From Cucumis sativus (Eukaryota > Streptophyta > Magnoliopsida > Cucurbitales > Cucurbitaceae), in contig NC_026657.2 of NCBI RefSeq assembly GCF_000004075.3, forward strand, positions 12,028,001 to 12,092,000: DNA of 64,000 bases. Direction: 5' to 3'. Below, piece after piece: positions 47,315 to 60,130 of the stretch; the first letter of the stretch is position 1, and each line of letters opens with the position of its first letter. A model generated the notes under the pieces. It was given only the letters and a program-made list of their open reading frames with translations, did no database searches and was not told the DNA's origin. Position numbers and translations under genes: made by a program.

Positions 47315-48488
47315 ATTTGCGAATCAAATTCTTCTTTTCATACATGTTACTCAGACTTAATAATTCTCATTCAATATTAGACTTAAAAAGGTTATGGATT
47401 TTAATTTTTGAAAATTAGATTTACAAAGGGGGATACAAATTGGGGATATCCTATATACATATTATGAAAAATTAGAGACCACATAAAACAATATAATGAA
47501 TTATTAGACCAAGTTAATTATGATAGATCTTCTTAAACGGTCATGTGTGCTCATTTGAGAGCCTTTACCATTTCTTCAAGCAAACTTACCCCTAGTAGCT
47601 TACTTTATATATTTGTAACTAAGTATCTGTATCTCAAACAAAAATTAAAATAGATTAATTGCCGTTGGAACTTTTGATAATAATTTTACCTCTCAATTTC
47701 TTACTTTATTGTATACCTTTTATTAATATTTTTTTAAAACTTAAGTCAAGTTTTTTTAAAATTAAAAAAAAAAAAAAAGAGTTATTGTTTTAAAATTTGT
47801 TTCAGAATTTAACTATTTTATCAATAAAAGATGCGTTTTATTAGGGGTAAGAATAACCCCTAATAGTTTTGGAAAAATGTATACGATTAAACTATACTTT
47901 TTTGGGCAAAAGAAGTAATAATTAAACATGATGAAACTATAGATTATGTGGGACAGAAGAAGAAGAAGAAGGATTTAATTTAATTTGTTTACATTTTGTT
48001 GTGAGGATCAAACAAGAGGACAGCTATTATATATAATTTATGATAGCATTCACATGGATATAAATCCTTTTTGTGTGTTTGTACTAAGCAAAAATCCATC
48101 ATATTTTGTCTTGCTTTCCCTACAAACAATAATCTTTTAATTTGTTTTTGATTGATGACCAAAATCTCTCACAATCATTATTTCTTTTCTTTCTTTTCTT
48201 TTCTAATAATTAATTTGGAAATTCGTGTGTGTGTGTGTGTAAAAATGTCAAACCCTATTTGTTCTTTGGTCATGTGGTTGCACTTGGGATTGCTTGTGTG
48301 TTCATCATATGAAATAATTATGTTTGTGTTTTTATGTCTTTTTGTAAGAGAGAGAGAGAGAGACAATGGCTATAAAGTTTATATGTCCCCTAAATTATCA
48401 TACATTATATAATTCATTGGTTAAAAAAGTTTATCCCAAAGCTGGTTCTGACTTCTTCAATTCAAGTGTGTCTCTCTTTGTCTTAGGT

Positions 48489-48650
48489 CATATATATATA
48501 TATATATAAAGAACTCCAACAACCACAAGATTCATAGCCAAACCCACATATTCTCCTCTTTCCATCTTCATTTTGCTTCATTTTCTTTCCATTTTCTTTC
48601 CTCCTTTGCCAAAGTTCTCTCTCCCCTTTCCAATTTCTTGTTGCCAACCT
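48489..48650 (+). promoter_or_regulatory. TATA-like repeat followed by CT-rich leader-like sequence, no ORF
   Basis: A TA repeat (48490-48508) ending TATAAAG is followed by AACTCCAACAACCACAAG and then a C/T-rich stretch to about 48640. This is the usual look of a plant promoter plus 5' leader. The ORF beginning at 48573 is low-complexity and I reject it as a gene. A non-coding transcript is possible. Confidence 0.3.
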
Positions 48651-49310
48651 TTTCTTTTTTTATTAGGGGGTGGTGGCTCGTATATATGGTTCATAGTTTT
48701 ACTTATTAAAGCATTCAACTCAAATCTTTTCATATTTTTGCAACAATACCATATTATCTACTTTACATTACCTATTTTTAAAGCTATATATACCAATGGA
48801 ATATTTTTATATTTCTTTTTCTCAATTAAAATATATATGTCAAGCCTTTATCTTTTGTTAGAAGAAAATAGGAAGCCTTTATGTTATTGCCATATCTTCT
48901 TTTAAGTTATGGTTGTGTATTTAGATGTTGGTGGTCTATAGGATGCATATTCAACGTACACGGTCTCCCAATATATGCACAATTTCTATAATACATTATA
49001 TTTAATTGACAGTAGTATAAGATTTCTATCTCTAAATTAATAATTAAGAGTGTGTCAAGTATATCTTGGTTTTTGAATACATGTTTAAGTTTTATGGATT
49101 TAGATATTTCATCTCAAAACCAATTGACAATTAATAAGAAGAGTAACTCCTCTATTTCTCTTATTTAAGAGTGTGAGATCATTTGATTTTTTTAATGTGG
49201 AGTTCTTAATAAATCTCATCATAACTCGACAACTAATTAAGCACATGCTCAAATAAAAGTAGTACTAAAAAGATGACTACTACTCGAAAAAGTTCTCGTA
49301 TTGCATCATT

Positions 49311-49314
<4 letters not shown>

Positions 49315-49342
<28 letters not shown>
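49315..49342. repeat. AT microsatellite, (AT)14
   Basis: Fourteen uninterrupted AT units. Confidence 0.9.
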
Positions 49343-49346
<4 letters not shown>

Positions 49347-50969
49347 GCTAAGATTTTAAGACTATTTATATGGTGTACCATAATTGCTTAAAACTAAAGG
49401 GAAATTGAGGCCAAGTTTAAACTTCACTGCAAAGCCTCCATATATGGATGGTTTAATATTATTACTTTCTTTCACTTTTCCTCCCTTCTTTTTTCTATGC
49501 TTTTGTTGGCTTTGGATATTTGGCTTAAAAGGCAAGATGGGTTTTCTATGTTTTTAGCAAAACACACTTAATAGTTTCCTTATATGTACCAATATCGTTT
49601 ATGTATATGTATATATATTTGATCATTATTTACATTGACTATAAATCTTTCAAATATGTATTTTTTTATTATTCAAAGTTTATAAAACTAAACGTTAAAC
49701 AACATTCCTATATTGATGGATAATTTCACCTTTGTTATTCTCCTCTTCATTATTTTAAGTTTTTAAAAAAAAAACAATAAATATAAGTGTGGAGATTCAA
49801 ACTCAAAACTTCTTAACAAAACAGACATAAGTGTGTTATTTATTTGAATTATTTACAATATTGATAAGTGTCTCTATTCTTTTGTATGTTGTTTTGCATA
49901 TAAGTATATTTAGAGATCGGTTTGCACAACAATCGACTGGAACAATTAGAAATAATGCACATGCACTAGTATTAATACATAGAATATATAAAAACCAGTA
50001 GAAAAAAAAAAGAAATTAATATTATTATTTTGTTGCTTCTCATTAGTATATTTAAGGCAATATAATTATTCACATTTGTTTTGAATATATTTCAAGTGGA
50101 AATTTAATAAATAACTTATTTTGAAAAGAAATGGGTGTGTTTTGACAACCAAATAGTTTTTAAAAGTGCATTTTAAACCTTTTTTTCTTAAGTCCAATAA
50201 AACAAGACCCCTTAATTATAATTTCTATGTTCTCTTCATTATCAGTGCTATCAGACAGTAGTAATTATAATTTATATGCTTCTTTTTAAACTCACATTAC
50301 AAGCTATTTTACACTTTCACAAACTATACAAAGTGATCAGTTCATATGAATAAGGCTACAATCAACATGTAGTCCATGAGATTTTCTAGGAAAAAAAAGA
50401 AAGAGTAAGGCAGAAATGAAGTAAACACTCTTGAATATTTTAATTAGATTGATTTGTTTGTTTTTAGTATCGTTTTGGTTGTTTTTCTTTATTTCACACG
50501 TTATAATAACGGTGAAAGGACTATTTAGAACTATTTTTTTCTTATAAATGTTAGAGATTAAAGTATTTACTTTTAGAATTTCAACCACTGTAAACAAAAA
50601 AAAAAAAAGAAACATTAGTAACAAGCAAATCATTTTACCTATTTTTCTAACTTTATAACTTTGAAAATATATTCAAAATTATTCTTAAATATGCTTTAAC
50701 AAGGTTGTTTCCTCAATTTTTCTCTAACCAAATAAAACCACAAACTAATATAAGACATAAAAAAAGTTGTTACGTATAGTTGTGTGTATATTGTATATCA
50801 TACGAATGGTACAACGATATATAAGTCTTTATTATGTACATAAATCTTGATTGAAAAAAAACTTCAAATTAGACCCTTTTGAACTCTAATAACATTCTAT
50901 AATTAATTATAATATAATAATAATATGAAATAAAACCTTTTAATAAGAAGAAAAAAAAAGTTTTTGGTT

Positions 50970-52765
50970 TCACTTCCAAAGCTCAATGGGAGAAGTTGAA
51001 GTAGTGGATGTGGGAGCATTTTGTGGAACCATAGCTTCTTGCTTAGAAGCATTGTTATTATTATTAACATTCTCTTGGCTGAGCTGAGAAGCAACATATT
51101 TATCAAACACACGCCAATCTGTGAGCTCATCCATTGTTTGTTCATCGCCGTTGTTGTTATTGTCGAATAAAAACAACAAATTTTGGTCTGAGAGTTGCTG
51201 TTGCTGTTGTTGATGGATGTTTAGTTGTTTTGGAGCTGATGGTTGGAAGTTGGAGGTCTGTAAGTTGACGTCTAGGGCAAAGGTATTGGCCAACTTTTGG
51301 CTTTCCAAAAGGGGTAAGTGAAGGAAATTATGGTTGTCTTGGGGTACTTGAGCTTGTTGGTAGGGCAAATATTCTACCTCCTTTTTGCATGGGAAGTTAG
51401 AAACATGGTGAGGAAAATTTGAATGTGAGCTTTGGTTTGGAGATTCTAGGTCAGGCATAAACGACATCGGTTCCTCATACCAACACGGTGATCCGTGCTC
51501 ATTCATTCTTCTTACTGTCGCTATTCTCTTCTTAAACACCCTGCAAACTACCCATCCTTCTTCCTGGACAAAAGAATCGAAAAAAATATTGATGATACAG
51601 CGTAGGTAAGGAACATACACGACTGTAGACTTATATTAGATAACACAAATGAATATTAAGCACAATAAAGAAAGAGTCGTTAAGCTTAATTTTGATCTAA
51701 TGTACTAAAACATAAGAAAAATTATCAATCATATGAAAATAATATTAAATATAAACATTTTGGTTGTGGGACTACTTGAGTCACCAACCTGTGTTAAATA
51801 TTGTATGATATTAAAGGTTCACTCTAATGTTTGAGTCTTTCCATTATAATAGTCGAAGTTCCAAATTATCGTAACACACTTGGCTATGGTGAAAAATCTA
51901 TTTAAAATAATCATCGTTATCTACAAAATTTATTATTTTGTAATCAAATTCTCTCATCATTGGCAACCCAAATTAAATATCCTATATACAAACATTGACT
52001 ATTATAACCAAAACTCAAATAATCTATCCACAAACATATATTATTATAAGTTATAGACTATATATATAGTAACTAATTCAACTCCTCAAACAACTATGTG
52101 AAACAATCAAATTATATTTAGTTAATATTAACTATTAATAATTATATTAAAGACATGCTTTTCATTTTAGTGATTTTGAACTCATAACCTAACTTTTAAA
52201 ATTACTTTCAAATATATTTTCATCAGGTTTTAAACTTTACCTGTGGAGTAGCATTTTCATCGGTTTCAAGTCTATACTCATGCATGATCCAATCCGACTT
52301 TTGGCCATTGGGAGCTCGACCTTTGTAAAAGACCAAAGTCTTTCTCATACCAATCAAATCATGTTTAGAATAAATAGCCTTATCTCTGCCAGTTGCTTTC
52401 CAAAATCCAGCAGCAGTTGCCCTATTTGTTCTTGTTCCTGTTGGATATTTCTTGTCCTTATGGCTGAAAAAATACCATTCATTTTGATCTTCTGTCCCAA
52501 GACTGCATATCTCTATATATATAGATTCAATCATCAAAATATATATAGTTAATTACTATAATTAATTCTCTAAGGTAAAAGACAAAGTAGTTGATATAAT
52601 ATTACCTTGGAGATCCCATGGTTCAATTTTGTAAAGGTCTACATCTTTAATGACATCCAATTCAATCCTTCTCGAACAAATCTTTTTCCTAAGGTAGTAA
52701 TCCACAAGTTCTTCATCCGTTGGGTGGAATCGAAAGCCAGGAGGAACATGTATGAATGTGTTCAT
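50970..52765 (-). CDS. NAC: VND-type NAC transcription factor (VND4/5-like)
   Basis: Three coding exons on the minus strand: 52606-52765, 52241-52512 and 50970-51563. They total 1026 bases, 341 aa. The NAC DNA-binding domain occupies about residues 8-160: [20 protein letters not shown] (A), the [11 protein letters not shown] segment (B), [20 protein letters not shown] (C), [12 protein letters not shown], then [16 protein letters not shown] (D) and [13 protein letters not shown] (E). The phrase WYEEPMSFM, an LP motif (HLPLLES) and the WQ-type motif [12 protein letters not shown] (from residue 294) are marks of the VASCULAR-RELATED NAC-DOMAIN group, master switches of xylem vessel cell fate and secondary wall formation. 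Closest by eye to VND4/VND5. The C-terminal half carries poly-Q and poly-N runs and is the presumed activation region. I chose ATG 52765 (MNTF) rather than the in-frame ATG at 52798, which lies upstream of a good splice acceptor at 52786-52787. Confidence 0.93.
51564..52240 (-). other. NAC gene intron 2
   Basis: An AT-rich 677-base intron separating the NAC-domain exons from the exon with the domain's last subdomain and the C-terminal region. Nothing coding is seen. Confidence 0.8.
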
Positions 52766-54700
52766 TCTATATTCTGTTATAAATCCTGAAATTTTCATTT
52801 TTTACAACGTTAAAATGTTTATATTTTTCTTTAATTAAAGTTAATTAATTTTGATTATTCTAGCTAGGATTGGTTTCATACACATGTGACATTCAAGAAT
52901 TTAATGAGGCTAATAGTTCAAATCTCAAAAAATGTAAGTTCTCTAACAAGAAATCAAATTGAACCCACGTAAAATAGTATTATTATTGCTCTAAAATGTT
53001 TACATTTAATGCCAAATAATATTATACTTAATAAGAATTATTTTCCATTTTATGTCATGGTATTTATTGTTTTTTTAACATGATACTAGAGTAGAAAGGG
53101 ATCAAAGGTACAACCTGACATCTTAACCTAGAATGACATACCTCCTTAGCATCTTTATCATACTTTGAAGCCAATAGTTTGCCTTCCATTTTAGTCTCTT
53201 TTGTATAGTTGATTAGAATATCATTTTAGTTTGTGTACTTTCAAGTTTGTTCAATTGTTTAATTTTAGTCATTGTACAATCAATAAATTTTAAATTTAAA
53301 CGTAACAATTAAAACAGAGCAAGATATTTTAACACATATATTTATTTCATAATGTTTTCTTTAATGAGCATAGCCGTTATAAATAGTTTTTTTTTGGGGG
53401 GGAGGGGGGCGGGGAAATTGAAAGTTCATACTCATACCTCACTTGAGGCGACCTAAAAACAATTGTTAGCTTAATTTCAATCAAAATTCTATTAATATCA
53501 TTGAGTTAAATATTTAAAATGACATACAAATAAATAAGAAGGAGAAGAAGAAAATTAGAAACTACAACCAAGGAATAATTAGACATGGATATCATTTGAG
53601 GAATAATTAGAGCAAGAGAATAACACAAAGTTATGTATACAATTCATAATAATTAGCAACAATATTTATACCCCTATAATTTTAAGATAGGTTTGTGTGT
53701 CTCTTATGGGGATATATGTAACAACCAACAAAATTAATATTTTAAATAATAATGTAATTTTTTTCAAAAAATCATTTTAAACAAATAGAGGTTTTGGAAC
53801 ATCAATTATTCACACAATGATTTAATTGTAGCAATTGATAGTACTTTAGTTTAGTTTCATAGTATTTATTCAAGAATGAGAATGAAACTAAATATTCCAC
53901 ACATCCTAAGATTGGAATGAATTATAAGCTACATTTGGATTATAATGCATAATTAATTTCATTAATGTGAAGTGAAAGAAAAAAAAACCCATATTTAAGA
54001 GAAGAGAATGTGTCATCCACTCACATATATATATACCCACTGTTATCATTAAAGTAAAATGTAATCATGGAAATTCACCTTATTGCTACAAAAATTTTAA
54101 AAATGAAAAGTTTAGGTGATGATCTACTTGATTTTTCTTGGCTGCCAATCAATCATCCAAAAAAATCACTCTAGGAATCTTCTCCAACATTTTTGTTTAA
54201 TAAGAAAAAACTTCCAATAAAAAATCAAATGTAATAAAATTGAACTGTTGTAATTGACTTTGTTGTCTTTCTCAAAAAAGTGAAATCACATGTATTTAAT
54301 TTTTAACCCCAAAAGTTGAAAGGAAAAAAAAAAAGGCAGAAGAGAAAAAGGAGAAATGAAAAAAAGAAGGGAGAAAATAGAGAGAGCTCACAAGGTAATT
54401 AAGAAAAGAGGACCAAGAAATGATCTTAGCTTTTTGGTGATAAATGAACCCCCAGAGATGAAGAATACAAACCCTAGCTTTTGTTTCTGCAATGATATAA
54501 GACAAACATTTTGTTAAGAAAAACCCTAAATCCGAGAAGAAAAGAAACAAGATCTCAACACGAACAGAGATATATTCTAGCTAGCTAGGGGAATTGATTT
54601 GATCACCGTGGCGGTTGGGTGATCGTTTGTTGGATCAGATCTTTGAGAGAAAGAGAGGGGTGGAAAAGAATAAGCAAGCTAGGGTTTGTTTATGTGTGTA
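52766..54700 (-). other. NAC leader exon(s) and probable leader intron
   Basis: A splice acceptor on the minus strand at 52786-52787 (TTTCAG before GATTTATAAC) implies that the coding exon begins only about 20 bases before the ATG. A leader-like sequence, pyrimidine-rich on the minus strand, lies at about 54400-54680 behind a TATA box. The intervening 1.6 kb is AT-rich and contains a G-rich run at 53396-53414. The donor could not be fixed. Confidence 0.5.
53396..53414 (+). other. G-quadruplex-prone tract (G7-A-G6-C-G4)
   Basis: Three long G runs separated by single bases, preceded by T10. It lies in the probable leader intron of the NAC gene, whose transcript would carry the C-rich strand. 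Confidence 0.6.
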
Positions 54701-54706
54701 TGTGTG

Positions 54707-54716
54707 TATATATATA
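54707..54716 (-). promoter_or_regulatory. candidate TATA box of the NAC gene
   Basis: TATATATATA on the minus strand, followed downstream by leader-like sequence containing AACCCTAGC. Transcription would start near 54680. A CT microsatellite (AG on the plus strand, 54761-54779) lies just upstream. Confidence 0.5.
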
Positions 54717-54760
54717 GAAAGTGATATATATTAAAAATATTTAGGAAGAAAAAGAGTGAA

Positions 54761-54779
54761 AGAGAGAGAGAGAGAGAGA
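54761..54779. repeat. AG microsatellite in the NAC promoter
   Basis: About nine and a half uninterrupted AG units, within a longer purine-rich stretch. Confidence 0.9.
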
Positions 54780-54979
54780 TAGCTGAATTGGTGGTGAAGG
54801 CTGAAAAAGAAAGCTGAAAAAGACCCAAGTGAGAGAGAGGGGGGGAAAAGAAATATATATGAATAAGGAAGGAATTTTAAAGCTGGTGCGTTTGTAATGA
54901 AGAGATAAAAGATAGAGAGAGTTATTTAAGCAAAATTGGAAGGTATTATAGGAAGTCACAGGACAAAACTTTGCCAAAA

Positions 54980-57900
54980 CATAAACTTTTTTAAATTGGA
55001 CTTTTTTTCTTTTTTTTTTTTAGGTGTGTGACGTAATGGAACAGCTAGCCAACAAAGTTAAGTTGAGAACTTGATTTAAGTTCTCATTGGTGGGATGATA
55101 CCACATTTGTATACATAAATATACATACACGTATGTGCACATACATATACACATGTACATACATACATGTATATGCTAGTGGAGAACCTTATGAGTTTAG
55201 AGAGGGGGAGTTTTTTTCATTTTGCTTCAACCGAGCTGACATGCTTAATATAGACCAAGATTCAAAGTGGGATATTATACCCAACACATTTCCACGATAT
55301 TATAGAAGCTATGTGCAAATTGATTACGTGAAGAATTTACATTTTTGGAACAATGTAGAGAAAAATTGTCAACTTTCATTAACAACGATGGATTAATCTC
55401 TTTTATATATATACAGAAAAAGATATCCATAGAATACGTCCTCGTAAAAGAATCATCGATCAAGACACACTTCAATCTATGAAGTGTGATGACTTAATCT
55501 ATAAAATAATTGTTAAAATCACTTGTCATATTTTAAATTACCTAAAAAAAACACACTTCTAAATATAACTCAAAACTAAATTAATACTTAATTGTATACT
55601 ATTTAATGTGTGATTTTCATATCACTAAATTTTGGTTTTGAATAATTAAAAAGTAAATTTTTAACTGTCAATTTAAAATTGAAAAAAAAAAAAAAAAAAC
55701 AAGCAAACATATAATCACTCAACATACCTTATGTATATCTATTCCTTTCATATGTGCAATATTATATTTGAGTCAAAGTCCTGTATCCATTTTAGTTTCC
55801 AAATTTCATGAATTTAACGAATTTCTTGATCTCATAATTTTAACTTACCAATTAAAATATTATATATATCATCAACCAAAGATATATCTTCAACCAAAGT
55901 AATAATATGGAAAGAGTGGCCCCGAAAGATGGGCCAAACATCTTGATATCCCTGCTAGTCCCTACCATTTCTTCCCCACCATCGATATATCTTCTCCTTT
56001 GAGTCTGAAACTACAATGAAACATAGAGAAATAAATGGTGTGATGATGATGGCGGTGGTGAAGGGCTGATGAGAGAGGCTCTTTCCCATTTGTTGTGATG
56101 TTCCTATGAAGTTTCATTGGCTTTTAAGGTGGTCTCATTACTTTTGTCTTCCTCATATTAATTAGCTTTTCTACTTTCAAAATTATGAGTTACAATTGCC
56201 CCCTCTTTCAATTATGTCTCATCACTACAAAATATCTTGTAACCACATTTACATTTTCAGTTACAAGCTATCATCATTCATCCTCTTTCTATAATATATT
56301 CTTCTCTTTTTTATTTTTAAATAGTCATATAACGAGAAATCAATAAAATGCAACCATATATGATTTTAACAAAGTTGACACCTCTTTTAACACCTTCATT
56401 CCATCATATTCAACTTTCATTTATTATGCAAATTAACCGTCATTTTTTTAGATATAATAAACGAAACCCCTAACTTCTTAGGGAAGTAAAATAATTATAG
56501 AAATGTCAACCTTTTAAGTATATTAATTATATAGTTCAACTTGTTAAAAATATATGTAATAACTATGTAACTAAGTTATTTTCAAATCTCTCATTTTTCA
56601 AATAACGTATTAAAAACAATAGGCAAAAAGTTAACTATATATTAGGTTAGGAAATTAGATGACATTTTAAAGGTTTCGTTGAACCTGGATGCTTTTATGT
56701 AATTTATTTTATGTTCCTCATCCCTATGGCTATCCTTCCTGCCACCTCTTTGTTATCTCTGGTTTTTGAGCTATCTGACAACAACATCCTCTATTCTTTC
56801 ATTGAGTTTTATTGAATGAAATGGTGAGTTGGGATATATAGGATGAGTGTTAAGAGAGTGCCAATCTAGCCAGTGCACTTAATAACTCATACCTAATTGC
56901 AAAATTATTCCATAAAGTACATGAACTTTTAGAGCCCGCCGGTTGGTTATGTCTTTACTGTCTTGGGGTTTTATAGTAAAAAAAACGTCTACCATAGTTT
57001 AGCGATAACAAGCATCAAGTACCCAATTTTAAGTCATCTTTGCGACTTTGTGCATGGGAGGGTTAGTGTGTGTGGCCATCTTGGAAACGTCTTTTGGTAA
57101 TCTTTTCTTTTATCTGAAGTATCAAAAATTAATTTTTTAAAATTTTTTATAATATGATCTTTTTAATATGAAAATTATTGTAAATGAAAAAATTATTAAA
57201 AATATTTACAAAATATAAGAAAATTATGAATGATGTCTATCTCAATGCACTTTAAATATTCCCTACACAATTAAACTTAAAGTGAAGAACGGAAAACAAC
57301 CAAAATAGTTAAACGTGTGTGTTTTATTTCTAAAAAATAGAAATGAAAAATGAAAAACGAAAAACAAAAGTATAAATAAGTAGGAACCAAATGACATTGG
57401 GATCACATTTTGAGCAGTGATGTTCTGGTTCTATCATAACTCTATATAGTTAAAGTATGTTTAACATGAGAATGGTCGATTTTGACTAAAATATATCAGA
57501 ACTCCAATATATTTTAATTTGCATGGTCGATTTTGACTAAAATAAAGCATATATCTTGTTAATATATATATATGTGCGAAAGACTATCTATATAACATAA
57601 GCAAATAAGTGTGAAATTTGATAAATTACTTTCGTCCATTGGTTTAGGTTTTTAGAATGATTATTTAACATAATATTAGAGAAGGGTGGTGTTAGAGAAA
57701 TAATTTTATTTCATTACCTAATTTTGAGTAAATAATTCAGAAAAGTTTTAAATATATGTGCGAACTGTTCAATTATATTTTAAAAAGTGTAGAATATGTG
57801 TCGTGGAAATGATTAATTAATAGACTCTTTTAGTTTGCTTTATTTCAATTTCAAAACCACTTATATTTCACGGATCATTTTAATAAATGAATACAAATAT

Positions 57901-58620
57901 TTTATATATATTCCACGTTTTATTTGCTTATCAAATGTTTGCAATGCAATGTATGTAATCAATTGTGAGGCCTTTATTTTTTATTTATATCTTTTTACTG
58001 AAAACAGATTGTAATATATTCTAAAGGGAAATATAATATATTGTCTATATTGTTATTATTTGATTAAAGTTCAAAATATAGTATAATTTTTTTTTCAATA
58101 CAACAATTGGATTAGAAAATTTATTCAAATTTCTTGAACTAAACTTTGATTGGCGTATTATTAAACGTTTTACTTACACATCAAATTGTAAGCTAAAATT
58201 TTCATGTCTTCTAATCCTTTGATATCTCAACCGTTTTTAACTTATTTTGTTCTTAAATTAAACAGGTAACAAGAAAATTTCCAATCCAACAAACTTGTAT
58301 TTATAATTTGTAGTCAACTAAGGGATCTTCAACTCTCGGGTTACGAGGGAATGAAATGAGCTATTTTAGTTCAGTTTACTCCATGTTTGTATCAATGATT
58401 ATTGTAATTCTAAGATTAAGACTATTCTATTTTTTTTTGTTTTTTCTCCTATTCCTCACTTCTCCTTACACTATTTCTCACTCATCATCTCTTCTATATG
58501 TCACTATTCTTCATTCTTCTATTTCACTATTTCTCACTTCTTCAAACAATAATAATCTACACCTTAAACATAGATTATAATACCTCACAAACTATTATAA
58601 TACATAGATTATAATTAACT
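54980..58620. other. AT-rich spacer upstream of the NAC gene
   Basis: No gene supported. Noted contents: a run of TACATA/CATGTA-type palindromic text at 55110-55175, a poly-A tract near 55681-55699, a moderately GC-rich patch near 55910-56130, and a spaced 21-base direct repeat at 57472 and 57523. Confidence 0.5.
57472..57543. repeat. 21-base identical direct repeat, 51 bases apart
   Basis: ATGGTCGATTTTGACTAAAA and the next base occur at 57472-57492 and again at 57523-57543 without change. Confidence 0.85.
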
Positions 58621-58640
58621 AACTCTACATCCATAAATAT

Positions 58641-58895
58641 CGGAACAGGGGAGGTTAGAAATGGATTGTGGGGGAGTGGGAGTGGGAACCATTGAGAGAA
58701 GGAATTATTGAGTATACGTGGCGGGAATGGGTCCGGCGTGGGCTAGCCATTAATCATTGACCTCGCAACTGGCAGGGTTTTCTGTCTGTTCCAGCTGGCG
58801 GGGTCCGCCACATGGCTTCTTCGTGTGGTGCCCTCTTTCCTCTGTTGTCTCATTCTAAGTAGGTCCCAGCAGCCCCCTTAACACGAGGGATTCTT
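58641..58895. promoter_or_regulatory. GC-rich island in a gene-free region
   Basis: Markedly more G+C than its surroundings. It includes TACGTGGCGG, GGCGGGGTCCGCC (a short self-complementary stretch) and GCCACATGG. No ORF of substance runs through it. A distal regulatory element or the start of a non-coding transcript is possible. Confidence 0.35.
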
Positions 58896-59930
58896 TTTTT
58901 CTTTCGTTCTTTTTCCAATTTGATATATGTGAAATACATAATAAACATTAAGGAAGTTTGTTTGTTTAGATTTAAAACAATTTTTATATATATATATAGA
59001 ATCGAAGTATTTGTGACCCTTTTTATATATAAAAAAAATACATAAAAATGGTTTTTTTTCTTTCTCAAAAGAGTATATATTTTATTGTCTATTCATGTTG
59101 AGAGATGTGTTTACTAAGTCTATACATTTTGCTTGTACTCAATCTTTACAGTGTATTTGTAATACTCTAAACAAGTTTTAAAAATCATTTCATAAAATGA
59201 ACAACTTTTAATTGTCTCAAATAAATTCATAAATTTTAATCTTTAATAGTTTAATAATTTTTACTTTTGTGTTTAATTGAATTAATAAACCTTTCTTTCA
59301 AAACTTACAAATTAATTAATTATATAGAAACAGAAATGGTTTAATTTTCTTCACCGATCATTCTGATTTCAAGAATAATGCAAATTTCACTGTTTATGAA
59401 TTTGTTTAATATTTTATATGTGAACCTATAATTTTCAAACGATCTCAAATGGCTAAACACAATAATAAAAGTAAATTTCTCTAGTTAATGTCACCATCAT
59501 ATTAGTTTAACTTATATATATATAAAAAAAACACAGTTTATTATATAATTTTTTTAAGTTACACACATTTGATGCACATAAATATGTTGTGTACAAGAAA
59601 GATCACTTCAATTGAATTTGTTATATTATATTTAAAACTAAATCATATTAAATGTCGTTAATCAATATGATAATTAAACAAAACTACATGATCAAGACTG
59701 ATTTGATTTTATTAATTATAAGTAAACCTGAAATATAATCCTTCAATTCATTAAAAGTCGAGGGTAAAAAACAAAAGGAAGGAAAACAAAATAAAAATAT
59801 TGAATAAAAAAAGAGACATTGATTTGGATGAATTAATTATCATATCTTACTTATGAACAAATAATAAAGAAAATGAAGAAATGATTAAAAATAAAGAAAT
59901 AAAATAAAATAGAAAAAAAAAAGTGTTAAA
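58896..59930. other. AT-rich spacer between two GC islands
   Basis: No feature beyond short TA runs (for example 58985-58999). Confidence 0.5.
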
Positions 59931-59940
59931 AGTACAAAAC

Positions 59941-60130
59941 GGAGTTTTAGGGTAGCGTGGTGGGGTAGGTAGCGATCCAATGAAGGCGGTCCCAGGGTAG
60001 AAATGATGAAGACTATGAGCATTATGAGTTTCCGTGCCCGACATTTTGGGCGGGGAGACGTGGCATCTTCTGGATGGCTAGCAATAGAAACCCCATCTTC
60101 AATCGGACCCACCGTGACATCACATGTATT
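59941..60130. promoter_or_regulatory. second GC-rich island in the gene-free region
   Basis: A sharp rise in G+C with GGGCGGGGAGACGTGGCATC, AAGGCGGTCCC and ACCCACCGTGACATCACA. An ACGT core lies at 60058 and a TGACATCA-like bZIP half-site near 60115. The overlapping minus-strand ORFs (59847-60112) look incidental. Confidence 0.35.

Larger units (their letters stand above)
46439..50969. other. spacer between the SKS and NAC genes
   Basis: The SKS 3' UTR probably runs to about 46700. The rest is AT-rich. A 29-bp tandem duplication lies at 47257-47314, a promoter-like segment at 48489-48640, and AT microsatellites at 48490-48508 and 49315-49342. No supported ORF. The bases next to 50970 form the NAC 3' UTR. 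Confidence 0.5.

Noticed and set aside
48573..48905. 110-codon plus-strand ORF
   Set aside because: Low-complexity Phe/Leu/Ile-rich translation of T-rich DNA.
52766..52798. In-frame upstream ATG for the NAC gene (MKISGF...)
   Set aside because: It lies upstream of a good splice acceptor, and VND proteins begin at MN(T/S)F.
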